A stretch of DNA of 64,000 nt from contig WQXI01000004.1 of NCBI GenBank assembly GCA_009784935.1, forward strand, positions 1 to 64,000. Reading direction: 5' to 3'. The notes under the pieces were generated by a model that was given only the letters and a program-made list of their open reading frames with translations, ran no database searches and had not been told where the DNA came from. The DNA comes from Treponema sp. (GTDB lineage Bacteria > Spirochaetota > Spirochaetia > Treponematales > Breznakiellaceae). Each line of letters opens with the position of its first letter. Position 1 is the first letter of the stretch. The position numbers were made by a program, and so were the translations under genes. This document shows, in pieces, positions 42,223 to 51,093 of the stretch.

Positions 42223-43389
42223 TTATCGCCTTCTATGCGCGTCGAGAGCAGCCATTATACTAAAATAAGCCGGTTTGGTATAAGAAGTTGTTCTTCCTTC
42301 AAAAATAAGGGGATTTGCCCTTGCCCGCCAGCTTTGTTCGTCATATACGCCCCAAAAGGTAACACGTTCGATTATATCAGAATTTTCCAAAAACAACGTA
42401 AAATATTCGCCGTATAACTGGGCAGCTCTTGCACTTCCGGCTTCTGTCAGCGCGGCACGACTGGAGTACTGACTCCAAGTCTGAGAAAGCACATCAAGTT
42501 CACTAATCGAGATTTTAACGCCAAGAGTCCTAAAAAGATTGAGAGTAGCCCTGATATTAGAAGGTGAAACATTAGTATTATGGTGGCTCTGCATACCGAT
42601 TCCTTCTATAAGAAGGCGTCTTTCGTTGGGGAATGCCCGCCTATACTGGGCGTTTACATCTCTTACCATATCATGCACGAGTCTTGCTTTGGCAGATTGG
42701 TCTAAATTGTAGTCGTTGTAATAGAGAATCGCATCGGGATCAGCCAAACGAGCTGCAAGGAATCCTTCATAGACAAAATTCGCGCCTATTTTCATGAACC
42801 AGGGGTTCCCTTCGGCTCCCGAACGCATAGAAGTCCGCCAATCGCTGCCCAGACCGCCGTCAGGAAAAGCTTCGTTTAAAACGTCCCAGCAATAAATTCT
42901 ACCCTTAAAATGGGTCACAACATTTGTTATATAATCCTTCATAGTCTGAAGAGCCGCTTCGGGCGTAACATTATTTGTCCCAATAGACCTATGCCAACCG
43001 GGAATCTGGCTGTGCCATAAAAGGGTATGTCCTACAACCTTGATATTAGAAGCAAGAGCCGCATTTACCATACGGTCTGCCGTACCAAAATTGAACGAAT
43101 TACGGGTGGGAGCTATTTTATCGGGCTTCATATCGTTTTCTGCAGTAAGCACATTAAAGTGGCGTGTGAGCCGGGCGTTTGTCACTCCGGAAGCGTTAAT
43201 GTCCGAAGGATTGAATATATTACCAATCATAAAATATTGGCTAAATTGGTCTTTCATTGCCGGTAATGTCATCATGTCTACACGGCTCTGCGCAGGCTGA
43301 GCATTCTGAGCCCCCGCCGAACCGCCGACAACAAATAATACCGCTATAACAGATAAAAGACCTGTTAATTTAAGGATGTTTTTCTTCAT
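42223..43389 (-). CDS. Endo-1,4-beta-xylanase, glycoside hydrolase family 10
   Basis: 388 residues. Signal peptide (LLSVIAVLFVVGGSAGA-Q), then a complete GH10 barrel: VGHTLLWHSQIPGW, CWDVLNEAFPDGG (acid/base Glu), GIGMQSHHN, ISELDVLSQ (nucleophile Glu), VTFWGVYDEQSWR. Cuts internal xylan linkages outside the cytoplasm. No extra binding module. Pairs in function with the GH43 enzyme at 8.9-10.4 kb. Own terminator. Confidence 0.96.
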   Translation of the reverse strand: MKKNILKLTGLLSVIAVLFVVGGSAGAQNAQPAQSRVDMMTLPAMKDQFSQYFMIGNIFNPSDINASGVTNARLTRHFNVLTAENDMKPDKIAPTRNSFNFGTADRMVNAALASNIKVVGHTLLWHSQIPGWHRSIGTNNVTPEAALQTMKDYITNVVTHFKGRIYCWDVLNEAFPDGGLGSDWRTSMRSGAEGNPWFMKIGANFVYEGFLAARLADPDAILYYNDYNLDQSAKARLVHDMVRDVNAQYRRAFPNERRLLIEGIGMQSHHNTNVSPSNIRATLNLFRTLGVKISISELDVLSQTWSQYSSRAALTEAGSARAAQLYGEYFTLFLENSDIIERVTFWGVYDEQSWRARANPLIFEGRTTSYTKPAYFSIMAALDAHRRR

Positions 43390-43464
43390 TACTTACTCCT
43401 GTATTCTGTCATTATAGTATATAAGGAAGGAAACCGTCTATTGTTACAGATTGAAGTAGCAAGA

Positions 43465-44259
43465 CTACCAGTTTCCGGTTATATTACCATTATTGTCTAT
43501 TGTTATACTTAGAGTTTCTCTTTCACCGACGGTGGTATTTCGGGCACGAAATGGAAGATTGTTATGTATAACAGAAATAATATTACCATTACCATCAACT
43601 GTATTTCTTAAACCGGGCGGAGCTTCTCGACCATAAATAATCGCTCCTCGGTTTTTACTAAAATGTGAACCAGAATTAATTGTTATAATTCCTCCATCTT
43701 CATAAGCAAATTCATAGATGCGTCTAAAATTATAGATTGTTCCGCCGTTCATAATAAATGTCCCGCCTGACACAGCTACAGCAACTATACCTGAACCAGT
43801 AATATTGGAGCCGGCTTCCATTATCAGCGTGCTTCCCATTCCAACATCTACAGCTTTAGTAGTATCACTTATTATAGTAATATCTCTTAAGATCAATGTA
43901 GCGCCGTTTTCGATTTCTAAGGTAGCATCATCACTAATAATAATTCTGCCGCCTCTAATAGAAATCATTCTGCCTAACCCAGTAAAATTAAATGAATCAG
44001 TCTCTCCAATTACAATATCACCTGATAAATTGATAACATGGCAAAGAAAAACACTGGAGCTGTTTATGAAATCTAATTCAGAGCTTAACGAAGCAAAGCT
44101 TGAGAAATAATGAACCTTTGGCGTTGCTCCCCGTCCAAAGTCTTCGATATTGTAAACATAATCACCTGCTACACCCATCATAAACGGGTTTTCGCAGGAT
44201 ATAAGGAATATAGAGAAGATAACACTTAAAATTATTGTTATTAAATATTTTTTATTCAT
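43465..44259 (-). CDS. Lipoprotein with beta-helix-like repeats (sister 1)
   Basis: 264 residues. Lipoprotein signal MNKKYLITIILSVIFSIFLISC, then ENPFMMGVAGDYVYNIEDF, shared almost word for word with the next gene upstream. The main part has repeats such as IRGGRIIISDDATLEIENG, GATLILRDITII and GGTFIMNGGTIYNF, which resemble right-handed beta-helix or bacterial adhesin repeats. C-terminal block VGERETLSITIDNNGNITG is also shared. Likely surface or periplasmic; function unknown. Confidence 0.78.
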   Translation of the reverse strand: MNKKYLITIILSVIFSIFLISCENPFMMGVAGDYVYNIEDFGRGATPKVHYFSSFASLSSELDFINSSSVFLCHVINLSGDIVIGETDSFNFTGLGRMISIRGGRIIISDDATLEIENGATLILRDITIISDTTKAVDVGMGSTLIMEAGSNITGSGIVAVAVSGGTFIMNGGTIYNFRRIYEFAYEDGGIITINSGSHFSKNRGAIIYGREAPPGLRNTVDGNGNIISVIHNNLPFRARNTTVGERETLSITIDNNGNITGNW

Positions 44260-44280
44260 TATAATCCTGCCTTTTTTTAA

Positions 44281-45102
44281 TTAAAACGGCGACCAGCTCC
44301 AGTTTCCGCTGTGATTTGCAATACTACCTAGTTCATCGAGAGTTATGCTTAGACTTTCCCTTGCGCCCATAGTAGTATTGCGAAAGCAATGTTTGCCAAA
44401 AATACCCCAGACACCAACTACATGATAACCTAAGCTAGAATTTGGGATATTTCTTAAACCCACAGGTGCATCAATGCCATAAATAATTGCGCCTTTATTT
44501 TTTTCAAAACGGGAGTCAGTATAAATTGCGACAATTTCACTACTACTATAATGATCGCTTTTAAAATTATATATTGTTCCGCCGTTCATCATAAATGTAC
44601 CATCACTTACATAGACAGCAGCTAAACCATAACCGGTAAGATGTGCTCCAGTTTCCATAATGACTGTCCCTGACTCTGATATGTCCAATAATGATGCTAA
44701 ACCAGGATTTTCTGATTTTATGGTTATATTTCTAAGGATCAGTGTTGCACTTCCTTGAATTTTTAAAAGACTATCTTCAATATTACAAAAAATATTACCG
44801 CCGTCTCCGCGAATAGAAATTATAGAATTTTGACTACTCAGACCAACTTGTTCATTTATATAAGCATTGCCTGTCACGTTAATTAAATAGTTGCTGCCAT
44901 CACCTTCTATGTCATATTCCAGCACATCATACAAATTAGCGCCGGTGGTGTTTATTACATTAATATACGCCCCTCGTCCAAAGTCTTCGATATTATAAAC
45001 ATAGTCACCTGCTACACCCATCATAAACGGGTTTTCGCAGGATACACAAACACCGACAAGGATTATTACTGCTATTAATATAATAACTTTTTTATGTTTC
45101 AT
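44281..45102 (-). CDS. Lipoprotein with beta-helix-like repeats (sister 2)
   Basis: 273 residues, paralogue of the gene at 43465-44259, with the same order of blocks: lipobox then ENPFMMGVAGDYVYNIEDF, ISIRGDGGNIF, GSATLILRNITI, DGTFMMNGGTIYNF, GARESLSITLDELGSI. The 70 bp coding the N-terminal block are far more alike between the two genes than the rest, which fits gene conversion. Spacing of 21 bp suggests one transcript. Confidence 0.78.
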   Translation of the reverse strand: MKHKKVIILIAVIILVGVCVSCENPFMMGVAGDYVYNIEDFGRGAYINVINTTGANLYDVLEYDIEGDGSNYLINVTGNAYINEQVGLSSQNSIISIRGDGGNIFCNIEDSLLKIQGSATLILRNITIKSENPGLASLLDISESGTVIMETGAHLTGYGLAAVYVSDGTFMMNGGTIYNFKSDHYSSSEIVAIYTDSRFEKNKGAIIYGIDAPVGLRNIPNSSLGYHVVGVWGIFGKHCFRNTTMGARESLSITLDELGSIANHSGNWSWSPF

Positions 45103-45108
45103 ATTAAT

Positions 45109-45621
45109 TTAAAACCTGTATCCGGCAGAGACACCTGCGGCAAACCCAAAAGGATACCCTATTCTTGCGGCAGGCTCTACAAACCAACTATCTGTTATTA
45201 AAAACCGCCAGCCTACAGAAACGCCGAATGACATTGAGCCGATTTCGGTTGGGAGCTGTATTGCTTCTTTGTACTCAAATACCGCGGCTCCGCAGTTTAA
45301 CTGAATAAAAAGCCCGGAAATATCTTCGTTATCAAAAACAAAAAATCTTACAAATACCGTAAGTTCCATTGTAAAAAGTTCTGTTGCATCTGTCGCGAAA
45401 AAAAAGCGCCCGCCGATAGAAACCCGGTCTCCGCCGCCGACAGCAATACCGCCGCCTAACGCAGGCAGTCTTAAGCTGTAAGACATTAGCTCTGTAACCG
45501 GAGCTATATAGATTTCTGTACGCTGCGGCGTTTCCGGCAATTGAGCCTGCGCAACAGGCGCAGAAACAGCTGCAAAAACAAACAGCGTAATAATTATTGC
45601 CATTAAATATTTTTTATTCAT
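45109..45621 (-). CDS. Small outer-membrane beta-barrel-like protein
   Basis: 170 residues from the ATG at 45621, where a signal peptide (YLMAIIITLFVFAAVSAPVAQA) begins. Alternating strands (GGGIAVGGGDRVSIGGRFFF, MELTVFVRFFVF, GVSVGWRFLI) and a final aromatic residue (GVSAGYRF) are the pattern of bacterial outer-membrane barrels. The signal-peptide DNA around MNKKYL resembles that of the lipoprotein at 44259. Seven bases upstream of the sister-2 lipoprotein, same strand. Confidence 0.75.
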   Translation of the reverse strand: MNKKYLMAIIITLFVFAAVSAPVAQAQLPETPQRTEIYIAPVTELMSYSLRLPALGGGIAVGGGDRVSIGGRFFFATDATELFTMELTVFVRFFVFDNEDISGLFIQLNCGAAVFEYKEAIQLPTEIGSMSFGVSVGWRFLITDSWFVEPAARIGYPFGFAAGVSAGYRF

Positions 45622-45724
45622 TATTAGGAGCCTATAGCTTTTTGGTAAAATAGTAAATACCGTCAAAGGCTGTTTAACAGGGAATAAAACATCGAGAAGA
45701 ACCTCACATTTGACCCAATAATTT

Positions 45725-45971
45725 AACCACAGAGGGCACAGAGTTACACAGAGAGGTAATTAATTTACAATCCGTTTTATGCCATCTTTTAATGAAGCAA
45801 CATTATAATTAATAATTAACCCTACTTTATATTTTCCTATAATCCAGGTCCGAAAGCAGTATGTACATCCATAGCGCACTCGATTATTTTCCCTGTTAAT
45901 GTATCAAATTCCATATAGCATTCCTCTTCTTGGTCTTAAAACTCCTAAAACTCCGTGTACTCTGTGGTTAT
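45725..45971. repeat. CACAGAG-bounded element holding a GxxExxY remnant
   Basis: Left arm AACCACAGAGGGCACAGAGT (45725) and right arm ACTCCGTGTACTCTGTGGTT (to 45971) are inverted copies. Between them lies a shortened GxxExxY gene. Looks like an internally deleted mobile element of about 247 bp. Confidence 0.65.
45760..45914 (-). pseudogene. GxxExxY family gene remnant with internal deletion
   Basis: From the ATG at 45914 the frame reads MEFDTLTGKIIECAMDVH, then TAFGPGL, the start of GxxExxY (PD-(D/E)XK-like) proteins. It hits a stop (TAG). In the next frame GKYKVGLIINYNVASLKDG and IKRIVN, the family's C-terminus, follow at once and end at 45760. About 70 central codons are missing. No product expected. 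Confidence 0.75.
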
Positions 45972-46017
45972 TTATCCTGTAAACGCTATCCTTGAACCTT
46001 TTGTTAGTTTTCATAAT

Positions 46018-46140
46018 TACCTCACACGGCGGCACGGAGGCACAAAGGACACGGAGGGATAAGAAATTTTACCACAGAGGGCACAGAGTTACACAGAGCC
46101 GTTGTACGAAAATCCATCTTCCTCTGTGTGAAGCTCTTAT
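46018..46140. repeat. Cluster of CACAGAG-type repeats
   Basis: TCACACGGCGGCACGGAGGC, then ACCACAGAGGGCACAGAGTT near 46069, then CTCTGTGTGAAGCTC near 46125. Fills the space before the htrA promoter. Confidence 0.6.
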
Positions 46141-46215
46141 CAGAACATATGTAACTATTAATTCGCTGATATATTTGTTATAATATAGAACATATCTAGA
46201 ATATCAGGAGAAAGT

Positions 46216-47721
46216 ATGAATATTATGAAAAAACTCTCGTCTAGGAACCTTTTTATCTTTAATTTGGTGCTTTTTGGCGTTATTGTCGGCTTTTGTCTGG
46301 CTTTTTTGTCGTTTTCGTGCTCTACACCCAAGGCGCGCGTACAGGCTCAGCAGAGCAATGTGGTAATTCCAGAAGACGCCCTTGCTGTGGCAGAAGCTCT
46401 GCAAACCACTTTCCGCGCGGTTTCCGAAAAAATGCTTCCTTCTGTTGTCGAACTAAAAACAGTTTCGGTCAGACGTCAGCAGGCGCCTAATTTTAACGGT
46501 ATTCCGTGGGAGTTTTTCTTTGGACCTCGTGACAGGGGACCGAATAACGGACCGGAACGCGAATTCCGTTCGCAGGGGCTCGGATCGGGAATTGTTGTAA
46601 GACACCGAAACGGAATTTATTATGCTTTAACAAATCATCATGTTATTGACGAAGCTACAGAGATAAGAGTCGCCACACGCGACGGCAGAGAATATACTGC
46701 AGAACTTGTCGGCAAAGACGAACGAAAAGATTTAGCTCTCGTTTCCTTTAGAACGAATGATGTCATTCCGCTTGCAGTCTTGGGTGATTCTGATTCTGTT
46801 GCTGTCGGTGACTGGGCTATCGCTATCGGTAATCCGCTTGGCGAGCAGTTTTCTTTTTCTGTAACAATGGGGATTGTAAGCGCAGTCGGCCGCACAGGCG
46901 GACCGGGCGGTAACATAAATGATTTTATTCAGACTGACGCTCCTATAAATCAGGGTAACTCGGGCGGTCCTCTTGTAAATATCAGAGGCGAAGTTATCGG
47001 CATAAACACATGGATCGCAAGTAATATCTCGGGCGGCGGAAATGTCGGTCTTGGTTTTGCCATTCCAATAAATAATGTTAAACGTTCTATCGATGAATTT
47101 ATCGAAACAGGTTCGGCAACATACGGCTGGCTCGGCGTTTCATTAATGGAACCGACAAGAGAAGCAATAACAAGTCTTGGTCTCGAAAACCGCCGCGGCG
47201 CATTGGCAGCTCAGGTTTTTCTTGGCTCTCCCGCTGACACAGGCGGCATAAGAGCGGGCGACTTTATTACGCATGTAAACGGCAGAGAAGCGCGCGGTGT
47301 TCAGCAGCTTCAGATGATGGTAGGCGATTTAAAACCTGGCGATAATGCGACATTTACAGTTATAAGAGACAGGCAGCCGAGGGAAATTCGCGTACGCATA
47401 GAAGTCCGCACAGAACAGGCTGCGTCAGACAACAGAAGACTTTGGCCGGGCGTTACTGTTATTCCGCTTAACAGCCAGATAAGGCAATCGCTTCAGCTTG
47501 ACGAAAATGCACAAGGACTTTTTGCAGCGCAGGTAATTTCGGGAAGCCCCGCTGATATCGTAGGATTGCGCCAAGGCGACAGAATCAGCGCGGTAAACGG
47601 ACAGACTGTTAATGATATTGCGGCATTCTATAGAGTGTTACGCGAAAGAACAAGCGAAGAATTATGGTTTGGCATTATAAGGGGAGACTCTACGCTTGAG
47701 TCGCTTCGGTTTAAACGATAA
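46216..47721 (+). CDS. HtrA/DegP-type serine protease with two PDZ domains
   Basis: 501 residues. N-terminal anchor (IFNLVLFGVIVGFCLAFLSF, possible lipidated Cys after it), then a trypsin-like domain: LTNHHVIDEAT (His), DERKDLALV (Asp), GNSGGPLVN (Ser). Two PDZ domains (~295-385 and ~410-500; AQVFLGSPADTGGIRAGDFI, AQVISGSPADIVGLRQGDRI). Degrades misfolded envelope proteins. TATAAT at 46179-46184 and AGGAGA before the ATG; alternative ATG at 46225. Confidence 0.95.
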   Translation: MNIMKKLSSRNLFIFNLVLFGVIVGFCLAFLSFSCSTPKARVQAQQSNVVIPEDALAVAEALQTTFRAVSEKMLPSVVELKTVSVRRQQAPNFNGIPWEFFFGPRDRGPNNGPEREFRSQGLGSGIVVRHRNGIYYALTNHHVIDEATEIRVATRDGREYTAELVGKDERKDLALVSFRTNDVIPLAVLGDSDSVAVGDWAIAIGNPLGEQFSFSVTMGIVSAVGRTGGPGGNINDFIQTDAPINQGNSGGPLVNIRGEVIGINTWIASNISGGGNVGLGFAIPINNVKRSIDEFIETGSATYGWLGVSLMEPTREAITSLGLENRRGALAAQVFLGSPADTGGIRAGDFITHVNGREARGVQQLQMMVGDLKPGDNATFTVIRDRQPREIRVRIEVRTEQAASDNRRLWPGVTVIPLNSQIRQSLQLDENAQGLFAAQVISGSPADIVGLRQGDRISAVNGQTVNDIAAFYRVLRERTSEELWFGIIRGDSTLESLRFKR

Positions 47722-47742
47722 AATTAAGCGTTAATAGTTTTT

Positions 47743-48369
47743 CTACTGAAGGTCAACCTTAAAGAGGGGACGCTTATTACGGCTTTCTTCATAATTAAAG
47801 ATATCCGTATTAAAGCGCCTCTCTGCTTCCAGCGTCGAAGGCGGTCCGTGCCCCGGCAGTACAACATAATCGCCGGGAAGCGATAAAAGACGGCTGCGGA
47901 GTTTGTTCATTTGCGTGGCAGCTCCGTATGCGCTTGCAGTACTGCCCACAAGTCCGGCTGTAAGCACATCACCTGTAAATAATAAATTATCTATCTTATA
48001 AACAACAGAATCAGAAGAATGCCCCGGTATCGAAATAACTTCGACCTCAAAACCGCCGATTACGATTTTATCTCCGTCTTTTACTATGGCAGTTTTATGT
48101 TCCATTATTGACTGATTAACTGCAAAAACTTCGGCATTATAGATTCGCTTAAACGTACGCAAACCGCGGACATGCGCCAGATGTTCATGAGTTATCAATA
48201 CTGCTTTAACGTCAAAATTATTATCTTCGATTGTTTCCAGAATTGCCTGCTCCATGTTTCCCGGGTCTACTATGATTGCGGCATTCTGCTGATTGAGACC
48301 GGCGTTTTCCGCACCGAGAATATAACAATTGCTAAAACCGTAAGAACAGTACTGAAAAAATAATTTCAT
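47743..48369 (-). CDS. Metallo-beta-lactamase-fold hydrolase, altered metal motif
   Basis: 208 residues of the glyoxalase II-like MBL group. The metal motif reads THEHLAHVRG: the Asp of H-x-H-x-D-H is Ala. The later motifs GHSSDSVVYK, LLFTGDVL and VVLPGHGPPS are kept. The second metal site may thus be weak or lost. Overlaps the pentapeptide gene by four bases. Confidence 0.85.
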   Translation of the reverse strand: MKLFFQYCSYGFSNCYILGAENAGLNQQNAAIIVDPGNMEQAILETIEDNNFDVKAVLITHEHLAHVRGLRTFKRIYNAEVFAVNQSIMEHKTAIVKDGDKIVIGGFEVEVISIPGHSSDSVVYKIDNLLFTGDVLTAGLVGSTASAYGAATQMNKLRSRLLSLPGDYVVLPGHGPPSTLEAERRFNTDIFNYEESRNKRPLFKVDLQ

Positions 48370-48956
48370 TGCTCTTCCCTTTCAAACACTGCTTCTGCCG
48401 TATTTGACGATTTAAATAAAACATCGTCTTGTTTTGCGCTTGCAAAAAACACCCTCTTTAAATTGCAGTTGGCAAAAGATGTATGAACCAAATCGGCGCT
48501 GATAAATCTGCTGTTGTATAAATTAGAATTATTAAATGATGTTTCTCTTACAGAAGCGCCTTCAAAATTAACATGAACCAGTTCTGTTCCTTCAAAATTA
48601 CAATTATGAAAAGCCGCTCCGGCAAACGAAACAAATTGAATATCCGACTTTGAAAAATTGCAGTTCTTAAAATCTGCAAAATCAAAAAAACACATTCTGC
48701 TTTTTATAGAAGAAAAATTACAGTTTGTAAAAACTGCGTCTTTAAAATTACAGCCGTAAAAATGATGTTCGGAAAAATTAATGCCTTCAAAATGCATGCC
48801 GGAAACAATCAGATCTTTTATGGTCAAGTTTGTTTCTATGTAGGTGCAAATGCGTGAATGTTCCTGTTCAGGATCTGCCTGATGAATAAAACAAAGATTA
48901 TAACCTGTTATTGCAGGTCTTCCGCATCCTGCGGCGCACGGATTAATGATAAACAT
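48366..48956 (-). CDS. Pentapeptide repeat protein
   Basis: 196 residues. Starts with a short Cys-rich part (NPCAAGCGRPAITGYNLCFI, zinc-finger-like), then from ~55 about 20 repeats of A(D/N)LXX / N(C)NF type (NFSEHHFYGCNFKDAVFTN, CNFEGTELVHVNFEGASV). Folds as a right-handed quadrilateral helix. Role unknown; DNA-gyrase protection is only one possibility. Confidence 0.88.
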   Translation of the reverse strand: MFIINPCAAGCGRPAITGYNLCFIHQADPEQEHSRICTYIETNLTIKDLIVSGMHFEGINFSEHHFYGCNFKDAVFTNCNFSSIKSRMCFFDFADFKNCNFSKSDIQFVSFAGAAFHNCNFEGTELVHVNFEGASVRETSFNNSNLYNSRFISADLVHTSFANCNLKRVFFASAKQDDVLFKSSNTAEAVFEREEQ

Positions 48957-49016
48957 TTCCTTATATTAGCATATTTTTACCTTTACAACCAGTCTTGTAG
49001 AGGGTAAAATGACAGC

Positions 49017-49307
49017 ATGTGCTGGTATTGCAGCTCTCCAATCACTGATCCCGAACCTATCGGGCGTTCTCTCAGATGTCAGGACTGCGGGAAGGATCTG
49101 CGCTCATGCAAAAATTGCAGGTTTTTTCTCCCGGGGACAAGAGGTGACTGCCGTGAGTCAAATGCGGAAATGCAGGCAGATAAAGAGCGCGGAAATTTCT
49201 GCGACTGGTTTTCTCTAAACGAAAAACTCCGCAGTGCAGGCGCAGAAACAAAAGAAAAGGATAAAGCGGACTCTTCCAGAGCCGCTTTTAATGATTTATT
49301 TAAATAA
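49017..49307 (+). CDS. Small zinc-ribbon protein
   Basis: 96 residues: MCWYCSSPITDPEPIGRSLR, CQDCGKDLRSCKNC, CRESNAEMQADKERGNFCDW. Cys pairs form one or two zinc sites; C-terminal tail charged. No family name. GAGGG about 12 bases upstream; murI begins 2 bases after its stop, so co-translation is likely. Confidence 0.75.
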   Translation: MCWYCSSPITDPEPIGRSLRCQDCGKDLRSCKNCRFFLPGTRGDCRESNAEMQADKERGNFCDWFSLNEKLRSAGAETKEKDKADSSRAAFNDLFK

Positions 49308-49309
49308 AT

Positions 49310-50134
49310 ATGAATAACAGACCTATCTTATTTATAGATTCCGGAATAGGCGGCCTTCCCTACTGCAGAGACTTTATGCAAAAGAATCCGCAGGAAGAAG
49401 TCTGCTATCTCGCAGACCGCCAGAACTTTCCTTACGGACCGCGCGATAAAGACGAACTTGTTTCTATCATTCTCTCTTTAACAGAAAAAATGATAAAAAC
49501 AACAGACCCAAAAATAATTGTTCTTGCCTGTAATACGGCGGCAGTCTCTGCGCTTACTCCTTTAAGGGAGCGTTTCCCGGGCATTCCTTTTGTAGGAACT
49601 GTGCCTGCGATAAAACCTGCGGCAAGCGCGACAAAGACCGGAAAAATCGGTGTATTAGGCTCTGCCCGCACAATAGAAGACCCTTACAGCCAAAATCTTG
49701 CAGAAGACTGCGAAAACAGCGACGGTGCTCAAAATGAACTTATCGGCGTAGCCGCGCCTGACATGGTTGAGTTTGTAGAAAAGCATTATGATACTGCAGA
49801 AAAAAAAGAAAAATCAAATATAGTAAAAAAATATATTGATATTTTTAGATCAAAAAACGCAGATACAATTGTACTTGCCTGCACGCATTTTTTATATCTT
49901 ACCGATGAGTTTAAAGAAGAATCCGCTCCTGATATAAAAGTTCTTGATTCTTTAGAAGGCGTTACAAAACGAATAGAATTTCTTCTTGACGAAAACGACG
50001 GAGAGCTTAGGGCAGAAATTGATTTTGAACCTGTTCCATGGCTTTTTCTTACCGGAGAAGAACCTGCAGATTTATCTTGGCATAACCGTTCGTCAGAAAT
50101 GGGTTTTGCTCTTTGCCTGTTAGACACAATATGA
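49310..50134 (+). CDS. murI: Glutamate racemase
   Basis: 274 residues. Makes D-Glu for peptidoglycan. FIDSGIGGLPYCRDF (Asp/Ser loop), ACNTAAVSALTPLR and ACTHFLYL carry the two catalytic Cys. Stop overlaps rsgA start (ATGA). Confidence 0.93.
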   Translation: MNNRPILFIDSGIGGLPYCRDFMQKNPQEEVCYLADRQNFPYGPRDKDELVSIILSLTEKMIKTTDPKIIVLACNTAAVSALTPLRERFPGIPFVGTVPAIKPAASATKTGKIGVLGSARTIEDPYSQNLAEDCENSDGAQNELIGVAAPDMVEFVEKHYDTAEKKEKSNIVKKYIDIFRSKNADTIVLACTHFLYLTDEFKEESAPDIKVLDSLEGVTKRIEFLLDENDGELRAEIDFEPVPWLFLTGEEPADLSWHNRSSEMGFALCLLDTI

Positions 50135-51093
50135 AAAACAAAACCGAAACTTTACAAGGTCTTGTTATAAGCGGCTCACGGAACATTATTAATGTCCGCA
50201 TTAATATGAATAACGAAGAAAAAAACGACAAGACTATTGAATGCAGAATTAAAGGCAAAGTATTAAAAGGCCATGAAAATTTATATAACCCATTTGCTCC
50301 GGGAGACATTGTAACTATTGAATACGATTCCAATACCGAAACCGGCATGATTCTTTCTGTAGAAAACAGAAAAAACCTTTTTAGCAGATATAACCAAAAA
50401 GGTTCTGCAAGCCAGCTTTTGGCGGCAAACGTAGATATTGCGCTTTGCTTCTGCACTCCCGTATCTCCTCCGTTTAGGCCGCGTTTTTTGGACAGAGTTT
50501 TAATGCAGGCGGACATTGCAGGAATCGAAGCGATTGTTATCTGCAACAAGACAGACCTTGAATACGATGATATAGACGTTGATGAACGTTTAGAAGAATA
50601 CATCCGTATTGGCTACGATGTAATACGGGTTTCGGCAAAAACAGGCGAAGGGCTCGATGAATTAAGAAAAAAAATCAGCAAAAAAACATGCGTTTTAACA
50701 GGACAATCCGGCGTTGGTAAATCCAGCGTAATAAACGCGCTGCAGCCGGGATTGGATATAAGAGAAGGGGATATAAACGAAAAATATGACAGAGGCGTTC
50801 ATACAACAACAATGTCAGTAATGTTTGAGCTTTCTGATAAAACCCGCATTATAGACACTCCCGGAGTACGGCGTTTTATTCCTGACGGAATTGACTCAAG
50901 CGAAGTAATACTTCATCTGCGCGAGTTTTCTCCTTTAGCCGGAAAATGCAGTTTTGGGCTTTCATGTTCGCACAGAAAAGAACTTGGCTGTAAAATTATG
51001 GAAGCGGTTCATGCCGGAGTCATTCACGAGGACAGATACGAAAGTTTTTTGCGTATCATCGATGATCTGAAAGGCAAAGAAAATGACGACTAG
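50131..51093 (+). CDS. rsgA: Ribosome small-subunit GTPase RsgA
   Basis: 320 residues from the ATG at 50131. OB-fold, then circularly permuted GTPase: NKTD (G4) before GQSGVGKSS (G1) and IDTPGVRRF (G3), and a C-terminal zinc site CSFGLSCSHRKELGC. Helps 30S maturation. Overlaps mutS2 by eleven bases. Confidence 0.95.
   Translation: MKNKTETLQGLVISGSRNIINVRINMNNEEKNDKTIECRIKGKVLKGHENLYNPFAPGDIVTIEYDSNTETGMILSVENRKNLFSRYNQKGSASQLLAANVDIALCFCTPVSPPFRPRFLDRVLMQADIAGIEAIVICNKTDLEYDDIDVDERLEEYIRIGYDVIRVSAKTGEGLDELRKKISKKTCVLTGQSGVGKSSVINALQPGLDIREGDINEKYDRGVHTTTMSVMFELSDKTRIIDTPGVRRFIPDGIDSSEVILHLREFSPLAGKCSFGLSCSHRKELGCKIMEAVHAGVIHEDRYESFLRIIDDLKGKENDD

Noticed and set aside
45992-46183. Open frame coding HGGTEAQRTRRD-like protein
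   Set aside because: Pure translation of clustered CACAGAG repeats; no ribosome site or homology.
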